From: Rikenellaceae bacterium
GTDB lineage: Bacteria > Bacteroidota > Bacteroidia > Bacteroidales > Rikenellaceae
DNA: 64,000 nt
Reading direction: 5' to 3'
Assembly (NCBI GenBank): GCA_015059715.1
Contig: SUZV01000006.1
Span: 1 to 64,000 of the forward strand
The notes below the pieces were generated by a model that had not been told where the DNA came from, made no database searches, and saw only the letters and a program-made list of their open reading frames with translations. Positions 56,131 through 63,948 of the stretch are shown in pieces. Numbering within the stretch: the first letter of the stretch is position 1; each line of letters begins with the position of its first letter. The position numbers and the translations under genes were made by a program.

Positions 56131-56897
56131 ATATATCCAATCCTGGTCTCAGCATTACCCGTATCCAGTTCAATGGGTCTAATCTCAGCCACTTCACTTC
56201 ACTTCGTTCGTTCGTGGCTTTGCCATTGACATTTACAATCCCTCTAAATCTCCCTTTGATAAGGGAGACTTTTAGGTAGTCATAGCGTCCCACTACGTTA
56301 CGTTTGTAGCTCAGCCATTGACATTTACAATCCCTCAAATCCCACTTTGATAAGGGAGACTTTTAGGTAGTCATAGCATCCACTACGTTCATCTGTGGCT
56401 CAGCCATTGACATTTACAATCCCTCTAAATCTCCCTTTGATAAGGGAGACTTTTGGGTAGTCATAGCACCCACGACGTTACGCTTGTGGCTTTGCCATTG
56501 ACATTTACAATCCCTCTAAATCTCCCTTTGATAAGGGAGACTTTTGGGTAGTCATAGCACCCACGACGTTACGCTTGTGGCTTTGCCATTGACATTTACA
56601 ATCCCTCAAATCCCACTTTAACAAGGGAGACTTTTGGGGAGTCATAGCATCCACTTCGTTACGTTCGTGGCTTAGCCATTGACATTTACAATCCCTCTAA
56701 ATCTCCCTTTGATAAGGGAGACTTTTGGGTAGTCATAGCGTCCACTTCGTTCATCTGTGGCTTTGCCATTGACATTTGGGTAGTCATAGCATCCACGACG
56801 TTACGTTTGTGGCTTAGCCGACAACATCTGTCAATTTACCACAATAACCACAGATTACTCTATCAATCTGCGAGGTAGTGAAGGAGTAGCACCCCCT
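56131..56897 (-). promoter_or_regulatory. TPP riboswitch (THI-box) with a very long insertion
   Basis: The minus strand reads GGCTGAGATTAGACCC (56175-56190), then TTGAACTGGATACGGGTAATGC, the conserved core of the TPP aptamer. The GGGGTGC part that should precede it is not adjacent; it lies at 56889-56896, directly behind the promoter -7 box TATCTTTG (56908-56915). About 700 nt separate the halves. Bases flanking the insertion can pair as P3 (GCTACT near 56885 with AGTGGC near 56190) and GGT/ACC can pair as P2; P1 is weak by eye. It should repress the receptor and pnuT when thiamine diphosphate is plentiful. Confidence 0.75.
56222..56816. repeat. 91-bp tandem repeat array inside the THI-box leader
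   Basis: Units start at GCCATTGACATTTACAATCC at 56222, 56314, 56403, 56494, 56585 and 56675, with a truncated copy at 56765 (spacing 89-92). Each unit contains the hairpin CTCCCTT/AAGGGAG and a second one CCAC...GTGG. The copies at 56403 and 56494 are nearly identical, the others vary. The first half-unit merges with the riboswitch sequence (GCCACTTCACTTC near 56188). Confidence 0.9.
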
Positions 56898-56907
56898 AAT
56901 TATGGCG

Positions 56908-56915
56908 CAAAGATA
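56908..56915 (-). promoter_or_regulatory. -7 element of the thiamine operon
   Basis: TATCTTTG on the minus strand; transcription would begin about 56901, only a few bases before GGGGGTGC of the split riboswitch. Confidence 0.7.
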
Positions 56916-56958
56916 GGTATTTTTTTTGCAAAATAGGTAATATCATCAACTTTTTTTA

Positions 56959-56966
56959 TACCTTTG
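56959..56966 (+). promoter_or_regulatory. -7 element of the LRR lipoprotein gene
   Basis: TACCTTTG 32 bases ahead of ATG 56998, back to back with the thiamine operon promoter. Confidence 0.65.
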
Positions 56967-56997
56967 TGTGGTTACAGATACTTCAATCACTAAACAT

Positions 56998-58476
56998 ATG
57001 AAACGCCTACCTATACTTTTGACTATAATCCTAATACTCACCTCATGTTTAGATGAGTCGATATTTGGCACTAAAACATCGAAGTACGAGATACACTACA
57101 CCACGTCGGATGGTCAACCAGTATATATACACTATAAACTTTTGAGCGGTTTTGGCCATGTCGTAGTATCGAACACCTACGAGAATGGGTTAGGCGTTAT
57201 AAAATTTAAGGAGGGTGTCGAGAGCATTTCCGACAATGCCTTTGCCAACTCCAACCTCGTAAGCATCAGCATACCCGAGTGCATAACCTCGATTGGTGAC
57301 CAGACATTTATGGGTTGTAGCGAGCTTGTGAGTGTGGAACTTTCGGAGAGCGTAACCGAGATAGGCACTGAGGCATTCAGTCGGTGTACAAGCCTAAGGG
57401 ATATCGTCGTACCAAGCGGCGTAAGCGTAATCAAGAAGGAGACATACAGCCATTGCACGGCACTCACATCAATATCTATCCCCGAAGGTATCACAGCCAT
57501 TAAGGCTGGGGCCTTTGAGGATTGCACAGGAGTAACCTCTGTGACGCTGCCCGAGAGTCTGACGACGATCGAGGAGGCTCCATTTTCAGGGTGCGACAAT
57601 CTCGCCGAGTTCTACGGCAAGTATGCCTCTAAGGATGGTAAATATCTCTGCGATGGCGACACGCTTTTGGCCACTGCCCCTGCAGGGCTGACAGAGCTTA
57701 CGATTCCCGAGGGCATAACCACCATAGGCGAGTATGCCGTAGGTGGATGTAAGCAGCTACTAAGCATAACCATTCCCGAGGGCGTTACAACGATAGGTAA
57801 AGGTGCATTTAGCAAGTGTGAGGAGTTAACCGAAATAAGTATACCGACGAGCGTTGCCTACATAGGAGCTGAGGCATTTCAACTCTGCTACAAGTTAACA
57901 GATGTCACTATACCCGAGGGCGTTACCACCATCGAGCCAAAGACATTCTTTAACTGTAACAGCTTAAAGAGCGTATCACTACCCGACACCATAACGACCA
58001 TAAGCGACAACGCCTTTAGCGTCTGCCCATCGCTAACCGATTTCACGATACCAGATAGCGTCACCGCGATAGGCCAAGGGGCATTCGGAGGATGTAAATG
58101 GTTAAAGGAGATTGCCATCCCTGAGGGCGTAACAGCACTCTACGACTACACTTTCAGCGGTTGTGAAAGGCTGAGTGCGCTATCGCTTCCGAGTACACTC
58201 ACATCGATAGGCAGTAGAACATTCTCCTCTTGTCGCGTACTAAAGGAGGTAACCATACCTCAATCCGTATCGACCATTGGCGACTCAGCCTTTGTCCACT
58301 GCAAATGGCTCGAAGCTGTGTACTGTATGCCTACCACACCGCCCACAATCAGCGACAACACCTTCTCGGAGTGTGCCGCAGAACTTACGATATACGTACC
58401 CAAAGGGTGCGGACAAAGCTACAAGAGTGCCGAGGGGTGGAGCAGCCACCAAGAGGCGATAGTTGAGAAGGAGTAA
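56998..58476 (+). CDS. BspA-type leucine-rich repeat surface lipoprotein
   Basis: The ATG at 56998 (not 56968, which is next to the -7 box) gives 492 residues: lipoprotein signal MKRLPILLTIILILTSC, a short N-domain, then about 15 repeats of roughly 23 residues of the LRR_5/BspA type (pattern ITSIGDQTFMGCSELVSVELSE, with variants), forming a solenoid to residue about 440. The C-terminal segment PPTISDNTFSECAAELTIYVPKGCGQSYKSAEGWS is the usual cap. BspA proteins bind host or bacterial surface molecules; the ligand here is unknown. Confidence 0.92.
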   Translation: MKRLPILLTIILILTSCLDESIFGTKTSKYEIHYTTSDGQPVYIHYKLLSGFGHVVVSNTYENGLGVIKFKEGVESISDNAFANSNLVSISIPECITSIGDQTFMGCSELVSVELSESVTEIGTEAFSRCTSLRDIVVPSGVSVIKKETYSHCTALTSISIPEGITAIKAGAFEDCTGVTSVTLPESLTTIEEAPFSGCDNLAEFYGKYASKDGKYLCDGDTLLATAPAGLTELTIPEGITTIGEYAVGGCKQLLSITIPEGVTTIGKGAFSKCEELTEISIPTSVAYIGAEAFQLCYKLTDVTIPEGVTTIEPKTFFNCNSLKSVSLPDTITTISDNAFSVCPSLTDFTIPDSVTAIGQGAFGGCKWLKEIAIPEGVTALYDYTFSGCERLSALSLPSTLTSIGSRTFSSCRVLKEVTIPQSVSTIGDSAFVHCKWLEAVYCMPTTPPTISDNTFSECAAELTIYVPKGCGQSYKSAEGWSSHQEAIVEKE

Positions 58477-58509
58477 CACCTTGCCAATATTAAAGGGCAG
58501 CAGATAAAG

Positions 58510-58539
58510 TTGGTAATTGTCTTTTTTTTGTTACCTTTG
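58510..58539 (+). promoter_or_regulatory. Promoter of the rpe operon
   Basis: TTG (58510-58512) and TACCTTTG (58532-58539) with 19 bases between, 42 bases ahead of the rpe ATG. Confidence 0.75.
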
Positions 58540-58580
58540 CGCAATTATATAATCAAAGCCTAAAAAACCTCAAAAAAAGT

Positions 58581-59234
58581 ATGAAACGAATCATTGCACC
58601 ATCGGTACTCTCAGCCGACTTCGGAAACCTAAATCGTGACATGGAGATGCTCAACCGCTCGCAGGCCGAGTGGGTACACGTAGATGTTATGGATGGCGTA
58701 TTTGTGCCAAACATATCGTTCGGTTTTCCACTGATGAAGCCTATGCGCAAGGCTACGACCAAGATTCTCGATGTGCATCTGATGATTACCGCACCCGAGA
58801 AGTACGTTGCTCGCTTTGTCGAGGCAGGTGCCGACTATGTCACCTTCCACTACGAGGCTACGGAGAATATACAGGAGTGCATAGACCTCATCCGCAAGGC
58901 TGGGGCCAAGGTAGGCATATCGATAAAGCCTGGTACCGAGCCCGAGGTTTTGGATAAGTGGCTCACGCAGCTCGACCTTATCCTTGTGATGAGCGTAGAG
59001 CCAGGATTTGGAGGTCAAAAGTTTATGCCTTCGTCGATAGCTAAGTGCGAGTACCTCGCAGCAAAGAGGCAGGAGCTGGGGCTTAACGACCTTATCATAG
59101 AGGTAGACGGTGGTATCTCAGCAGCCAACTCTCGTCTGCTCTTCGATGCTGGTGCCGAGGCCCTTGTGGCAGGCAGCTCGGTATTTGGTGCCGAGAACCC
59201 CGAGCAGGCAATAGTAGATATGATTAACTCATAG
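58581..59234 (+). CDS. rpe: Ribulose-phosphate 3-epimerase
   Basis: Pentose phosphate pathway enzyme that interconverts ribulose-5-P and xylulose-5-P; 217 residues, TIM barrel. IAPSVLSADFGNL, HVDVMDGVFVPNISFG (metal-binding His/Asp), DVHLMI, VMSVEPGFGGQKFMPSS and VDGGISAAN are all present. 1 base ahead of the ABC-F gene. Confidence 0.97.
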   Translation: MKRIIAPSVLSADFGNLNRDMEMLNRSQAEWVHVDVMDGVFVPNISFGFPLMKPMRKATTKILDVHLMITAPEKYVARFVEAGADYVTFHYEATENIQECIDLIRKAGAKVGISIKPGTEPEVLDKWLTQLDLILVMSVEPGFGGQKFMPSSIAKCEYLAAKRQELGLNDLIIEVDGGISAANSRLLFDAGAEALVAGSSVFGAENPEQAIVDMINS

Positions 59235-59235
59235 T

Positions 59236-61173
59236 ATGATTTCGTTAGATAACCTCTCTATAAGCTACGGAGGCTGGACCCTCTTCGACGGCATATCCTT
59301 TATGATTAACCCCAAGGACCGCATAGGCCTTGTGGGCAAGAATGGTGCTGGCAAGACGACGCTCCTGCGCGTGATTACAGGCGAGCAGCAGCCAACCGAG
59401 GGTGCTGTGACCATAAATGGCGAGTGCTCAATAGGCTACCTACCTCAGCAGATGAGAGTGGCCGACACCACGACACTCATCGAGGAGACGGCCAAGGCCT
59501 TCGACGTGGTACTACAGATAGAGGCCGACATCGAGCGTTTAACCACCGAGATAGCCTCGCGCACAGACTACGATAGTCCCGAGTACGAAGAGCTTATACA
59601 CCGCCTGAACGTAGCCAACGACCGCTACCACATTCTCGGAGGCGACACGCGCGAGGCAGACATCGAGCGCACACTCCTCGGCTTAGGTTTTAAGCGCACA
59701 GACTTTCAGCGTCCCACAAAGGAGTTCTCGGGAGGCTGGCGTATGCGCATCGAGTTGGCCAAGCTACTCCTTAAGCGACCATCGATATTCCTACTCGATG
59801 AGCCTACAAACCACCTCGATATCGAGAGTATTCAGTGGCTCGAAGAGTATCTTAAGAACTACAACGGTGCTGTGCTCCTCATCTCGCACGATAGGGCCTT
59901 TCTCGACAACGTGACAACGCGCACAATAGAGATATCTCTCGGCAAGGTATACGACTACAAGGTGCCCTACTCGAAGTTCGTGGTGTTGCGTGCCGAGCGC
60001 AGGCAGCAGCAGTTAGCGGCATACGAAAACCAACAGCGACTTATCGAAAAGACAGAGGAGTTTATCGAGAAGTTCAGATATAAGCCCACGAAGAGCAACC
60101 AGGTGCAGTCGCGCATCAAGCAGCTCGAAAAGCTTGAGCGCATAGAGGTCGATGAGGAGGACCTATCGCGCCTAAACATTAAGTTTCCCCCTGCCCCACG
60201 CTCGGGTCAGATAGTTGCCGACATCAAGGGCGTAGGCAAGGCCTTCGGCACCAAGCGTGTATTCTCTGGCGCAGAGTTTACCATTGAGCGAGGCCAGAAG
60301 ATTGCCCTTGTAGGTCGCAATGGCGAGGGTAAGACCACCTTCGCGCGTATGCTCGCAGGTGAGCTTGAACCTTCCGAAGGAGAGATTAAGCTCGGAGCTA
60401 ACGTCAACATAGGCTACTATGCGCAGAATCAGGATGACCTGATGGATGGCGAATTTACCGTATTCGACACCTTGGACCGCGTGGCTGTGGGCGACATACG
60501 CACACGACTAAGGGATATCCTCGGTGCCTTCCTCTTCAGAGGTGAGGACATAGAGAAGAGGGTTAAGGTGCTCTCGGGAGGTGAACGCTCACGTCTGGCT
60601 ATGGCACGCCTAATGCTCGAACCATACAACCTGCTCATCCTCGACGAGCCTACAAACCACATGGATATGCGCTCGAAGGATATCCTTAAAAATGCCATTC
60701 AGAAGTATGATGGCACGGTGGTCGTGGTGTCGCACGATAGAGAGTTTCTGGATGGCCTGGTAGACCGAATATACGAGTTCCGCGATGGTGGCCTAAGGGA
60801 GTACTTAGGCGATATATGGTACTTCCTGGAGAAGCGTAAGATAGAGTCGCTAAGCGAGATTGAGCGTCATGACAAGCCTCAAGCTACAGAGCAGCGTAGC
60901 ACCTCGGAGAGCACCTCGGGCAAGCTATCCTACGAGCAGAAGAAGGAGCAGGAGAAGCTACTGCGCAAGCTGCGCAAGGCAGTAGAGAGCATTGAGATAG
61001 AGTTGGCCGACGTAGAGGCAAAGATTGCCCAGTACGATGCTCGCTTTGCTGTGGCTACGGAGTATAACGCCGATGACTACGCCGCATATAACACGCTCAA
61101 GGAGCAATACGACCACCTTATGCACGAGTGGGAGAAGGCATCCTACGAGTTAGAGATTACCGAACAAAGTTAA
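59236..61173 (+). CDS. ABC-F family ATPase
   Basis: A 645-residue soluble twin ATPase without membrane part. NBD1: GKNGAGKTTLL (Walker A, about 36-46), FSGGWRMRIELAKLLL (signature), FLLDEPTNHLD (Walker B). NBD2: GRNGEGKTTFA, LSGGERSRLAMARLML, LILDEPTNHMD. Between them is a charged P-site tRNA-interaction linker, and the C-terminus is a coiled coil (about 560-640). Such proteins work on the ribosome (EttA, Uup-like) or protect it from antibiotics; the coiled-coil tail favours the Uup-like group, and resistance cannot be claimed. Confidence 0.92.
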   Translation: MISLDNLSISYGGWTLFDGISFMINPKDRIGLVGKNGAGKTTLLRVITGEQQPTEGAVTINGECSIGYLPQQMRVADTTTLIEETAKAFDVVLQIEADIERLTTEIASRTDYDSPEYEELIHRLNVANDRYHILGGDTREADIERTLLGLGFKRTDFQRPTKEFSGGWRMRIELAKLLLKRPSIFLLDEPTNHLDIESIQWLEEYLKNYNGAVLLISHDRAFLDNVTTRTIEISLGKVYDYKVPYSKFVVLRAERRQQQLAAYENQQRLIEKTEEFIEKFRYKPTKSNQVQSRIKQLEKLERIEVDEEDLSRLNIKFPPAPRSGQIVADIKGVGKAFGTKRVFSGAEFTIERGQKIALVGRNGEGKTTFARMLAGELEPSEGEIKLGANVNIGYYAQNQDDLMDGEFTVFDTLDRVAVGDIRTRLRDILGAFLFRGEDIEKRVKVLSGGERSRLAMARLMLEPYNLLILDEPTNHMDMRSKDILKNAIQKYDGTVVVVSHDREFLDGLVDRIYEFRDGGLREYLGDIWYFLEKRKIESLSEIERHDKPQATEQRSTSESTSGKLSYEQKKEQEKLLRKLRKAVESIEIELADVEAKIAQYDARFAVATEYNADDYAAYNTLKEQYDHLMHEWEKASYELEITEQS

Positions 61174-61183
61174 TAGAGGAGAT

Positions 61184-61915
61184 ATGGAGAATATTATTTT
61201 TGGTATACGCCCCGTTGCCGAGGCTATCGAGGCTCGCAAACAGATTGAGCGTATATATATTAGAAAGGGTGCTGAAGGTCAGCTTATGGGCGACCTGAAG
61301 GACCTTATGGCACGTCACCACATACGTTGGCAGGAGGTTCCCGTAGAGAAGCTAAACCGTCTGACACGCGGCAACCACCAGGGTGTAGTGGCACAGATTG
61401 CAGCCATCGAGTATGTGACCGTCGAGGATATCCTTGAGCGCGTACCAGAGGACGAGACCCCACTTATCGTGGTCTTTGATGGTGTTACCGATGTGCGCAA
61501 CTTTGGTGGCATAGCTCGCTCGGCAGAGTGTGCAGGTGCTCACGGTCTTATCACCCCACTTAAGAACGCTGCCCCCGTAAATGGCGATGCCATACGCTCC
61601 TCGGCAGGTGCTTTGCAGAATATACCCGTCTGCCGCGTAGGCTCGATACGCAATACGCTCAAGGCGTTGCAGGCCGATGGCTTCCAGGTTGTTGCAGCAA
61701 CGGAGAAGAGTCGCAAGCTCCTCTACGATGCCGACCTGCGTAAGCCTACGGTGATAGTTATGGGTGCCGAGGATAAGGGTATCTCAAAGGAGGTGCTTAA
61801 GCTCTGCGACGAGCAGCTTGCCATACCTCTTATCGGCCATACAGAGTCGCTCAACGTATCGGCCGCAGCAGCGATTATGCTCTTTGAGGTTGTGCGCCAA
61901 CGTATAGGCGAGTAA
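61184..61915 (+). CDS. rlmB: 23S rRNA 2'-O-methyltransferase, TrmH/SpoU family
   Basis: A 243-residue SPOUT enzyme. The N-terminal substrate-binding domain starts NIIFGIRPVAEAIEARKQIERIYI. The knotted catalytic domain has DGVTDVRNFGGIARSAECAGAHGLI, IVMGAEDKGISKEVLKLCD and HTESLNVSAAAAIMLFEVVRQR. It most likely methylates 23S rRNA at the RlmB position; a tRNA target is possible for the family. 10 bases behind the ABC-F gene, last of the operon. Confidence 0.93.
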   Translation: MENIIFGIRPVAEAIEARKQIERIYIRKGAEGQLMGDLKDLMARHHIRWQEVPVEKLNRLTRGNHQGVVAQIAAIEYVTVEDILERVPEDETPLIVVFDGVTDVRNFGGIARSAECAGAHGLITPLKNAAPVNGDAIRSSAGALQNIPVCRVGSIRNTLKALQADGFQVVAATEKSRKLLYDADLRKPTVIVMGAEDKGISKEVLKLCDEQLAIPLIGHTESLNVSAAAAIMLFEVVRQRIGE

Positions 61916-61923
61916 ATAGCCTC

Positions 61924-61949
61924 TTTTAGCACCTTCGCAAGGTGTAAAG
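61924..61949. terminator. Short hairpin between rlmB and ispE
   Basis: CACCTT (61930-61935) and AAGGTG (61939-61944) with CGC loop, extended by TTTA/TAAA. Situated between convergent genes. Confidence 0.5.
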
Positions 61950-61957
61950 CCGTCACA

Positions 61958-62770
61958 CTATAACCTCTCGATATGTACAAATAGCTCCTCGGCGAGGCTT
62001 AATACGGGGCGGTGGTCAAATAGTGCGAAGAGGGCAGAGCCTGAGCCAGACATCGAGGCATAGAGCGCACCATGGGCAATCAACGACTCCTTGATGCTCC
62101 TTATCGCAGGGTGTGAGGCGAATATATGTGGCTCAAAGTCATTCTTAACACTACCCTGCCAGCTCGCTATAGGCTCACCAAGCAGCTCCTGAAGGCCACG
62201 CTCGGGGATATGGGGCGTAACACCCCTATATGCCTCGGCCGTAGAGACACCCTCGTCGGGCTTGACCACAACGAGCCACAAACCCTCTAAACTAAGCTCT
62301 ATAGGCTGCATCACCTCGCCGCGACCACGACATAGCTCTGTATCGTTATATACGAAATAGGCAGTATCGCTGCCCAACGATGCAGCGACATCTACAAGCT
62401 CACGACTACTAAGGTTCAGTGCAAAAAGCTCGTTTATAGCCTTAACTACTGCCGTAGCATCCGAAGAGCCACCACCTAAGCCAGCACCAAAGGGTACACG
62501 CTTATCGAGGTGTATGGACAAGCCGCCTACGCCATAACGCTCCTGCATAAGGCGTGCAGCACGCACACATAGGTTATCCTCCGAGGCACAATCCACCGCG
62601 ATGCCCGAGGCCGAGAACGACACATCGCCACCCTCGCTACGCTCGACAGTTACTATATCGTATAGCTCCTTAACTGGTAGCATCACAGTTTCGAGGTCGT
62701 GGTAGCCATCGCTACGACGACGCAGGACATTAAGTCCTAAGTTTATCTTACAATTCGCCTTAAGCTGCAT
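61958..62770 (-). CDS. ispE: 4-diphosphocytidyl-2-C-methyl-D-erythritol kinase
   Basis: GHMP kinase of the MEP isoprenoid pathway, 270 residues. CKINLGLNVLRRRSDGYHDLETVM, the ATP loop PFGAGLGGGSSDATAV (about 92-107) and SGSGSALFALF near the C-terminus are the three GHMP motifs. Its start overlaps the preceding gene by 11 bases, so the two are coupled. Confidence 0.95.
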   Translation of the reverse strand: MQLKANCKINLGLNVLRRRSDGYHDLETVMLPVKELYDIVTVERSEGGDVSFSASGIAVDCASEDNLCVRAARLMQERYGVGGLSIHLDKRVPFGAGLGGGSSDATAVVKAINELFALNLSSRELVDVAASLGSDTAYFVYNDTELCRGRGEVMQPIELSLEGLWLVVVKPDEGVSTAEAYRGVTPHIPERGLQELLGEPIASWQGSVKNDFEPHIFASHPAIRSIKESLIAHGALYASMSGSGSALFALFDHRPVLSLAEELFVHIERL

Positions 62771-63131
62771 TTGACAAACCCATTATTAAGATAAATATAA
62801 GGAATATCACTATGGGTACAATTACCGCAATCATTGGAATCTTAACAAATTGCACTGACCAGCGGCCATACCTCTCGGCCTCGGCAGCATCGCCAGCACT
62901 CCAGCGAGCGTCGGACATAAGGTAGAAGATTATAGATATCAGTCCAAATAGTGGCACAAAGATAAGGCCTACGACAGACCATGCAAGGCTGTTATAGGGG
63001 TTTAGGCCACGTGCCTGCGTATACTTAGGTTCATCTTTAGCGTCGGCATTGAAGCGATAGCCACAATGGGGACAGATGTCAATTGTAGATGCCACAAGGC
63101 CATTGCATTCGGGACAATTACGTGCTGCCAT
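62760..63131 (-). CDS. Zinc-ribbon membrane protein with CD225/dispanin-like domain
   Basis: A 123-residue protein: N-terminal zinc ribbon (CPECNGLVASTIDICPHCG) and two hydrophobic segments, NSLAWSVVGLIFVPLFGLISIIFYLM and the C-terminal MIAVIVPIVIFLIFILIMGL. Between them DARWSAGDAAEAERYGRWS fits the CD225/dispanin consensus of a loop with a small-residue and charged patch. Function unknown. It precedes ispE with an 11-base overlap. A TATCTTTG box lies on the minus strand at 63158-63165. Confidence 0.75.
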   Translation of the reverse strand: MAARNCPECNGLVASTIDICPHCGYRFNADAKDEPKYTQARGLNPYNSLAWSVVGLIFVPLFGLISIIFYLMSDARWSAGDAAEAERYGRWSVQFVKIPMIAVIVPIVIFLIFILIMGLSNAA

Positions 63132-63290
63132 AATGATAGTGTTATTGTTACTTAACGCAAAGATAGTAAAATATAGGTAATTTACATCTCTTGAGACGAT
63201 ATATTATCTATTGCTGTGCTGTAGTAGATGCATCATTATGATGCCGAAGGTGCGAAATTGAGAGATTTAAGCACTTGATAGGCAAAAAAT

Positions 63291-63321
63291 TTGCATAAAT
63301 AAATAGGATTTGCTATCTTTG
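63291..63321 (+). promoter_or_regulatory. Promoter of the small conserved protein gene
   Basis: TTG at 63291-63293 and TATCTTTG at 63314-63321 with 20 bases between; ATG at 63355. Confidence 0.75.
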
Positions 63322-63354
63322 CGTAATTGCAAAACTATTAAAACTAATATAATT

Positions 63355-63636
63355 ATGGCAAATCTTAGATTCTTAAAGAAGGAGATAGACTACCGTTTGG
63401 AGGAGTTCGTATTCGATTGTCAGATGACAATCTTCGTACAGCCTAACAAGGAGGAGCAGATTGTTGAGCTTATGCAGCGTGGCGTGGAGCTTCGTAACGC
63501 CCTCTACAAGAAGGCTATGAACCCTGCTGAGCCTAAAAACCCATCATTGGTAAGAAAGCACTATGCTGCTCTTCGCCGCGATATGGTTTCAAGCTTCGAG
63601 TCGCTCTTTAACGACCTTAGCGAGGTGTGCAAATAG
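63355..63636 (+). CDS. Small conserved Bacteroidetes protein of unknown function
   Basis: Track start 63310 lies upstream of the promoter start; ATG 63355 gives 93 residues starting MANLRFLKKEIDYRLEEFVFDC. It is predicted all-helical and charged, with no signal peptide, membrane segment or Cys motif. Codon use is biased (CGT, CTT), suggesting good expression. I know similar sequences in the phylum but no function. Ends before the terminator at 63672. Confidence 0.75.
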   Translation: MANLRFLKKEIDYRLEEFVFDCQMTIFVQPNKEEQIVELMQRGVELRNALYKKAMNPAEPKNPSLVRKHYAALRRDMVSSFESLFNDLSEVCK

Positions 63637-63671
63637 TCTACACTCCTCGAAAGGTTGCGAGGAGAGCATAA

Positions 63672-63722
63672 CAAAGAGGTTGACTAAAAGTCTGTAAGGA
63701 TAGTAGTCAACCTCTTTGCATA
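63672..63722 (+). terminator. Terminator of the small conserved gene
   Basis: CAAAGAGGTTGACTA (63672-63686) pairs perfectly with TAGTCAACCTCTTTG (63704-63718), a 15-bp stem of the same TTGACTA/GTGACTA type as at 1580. Confidence 0.8.
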
Positions 63723-63733
63723 TACCTCAGATG

Positions 63734-63948
63734 CTACTCAACAAGAGTAAACGCTCCACTATAGTAGAGTGCTATACCACCCTCCTCGGTATATAGGTTA
63801 AGATTGAGGCGCATATCTCCTTCCTCGGCATCGTACTCGGGGAATTGACCATTCATACCATAGCAATCACCCTATCGACACAAGCAAAGAGTGCTGCCAA
63901 GGCGAGCAACACAACACCAAGGCGTAGGCATCTATAGGTCAATTTCAT
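63734..63948 (-). pseudogene. Frameshifted small lipoprotein
   Basis: ATG at 63948 (minus) starts a clean lipoprotein signal, MKLTYRCLRLGVVLLALAAL then FACVDR, but the frame hits a stop after 31 codons. One frame over, the same strand continues DCYGMNGQFPEYDAEEG... to YYSGAFTLVE and a stop at 63734. The span is 215 bases, so one base is gained or lost near 63890. Either a broken gene or a sequencing error. The predicted full protein of about 70 residues is not a family I know. Confidence 0.6.

Noticed and set aside
56009-56338. 109-codon minus-strand ORF over the receptor start
   Set aside because: It covers the riboswitch core and the first repeats and overlaps the true receptor start out of frame.
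56222-56816. Repeat array considered as CRISPR
   Set aside because: The period is about 91 bp, the whole unit repeats with no unique spacers, and there are no cas genes.
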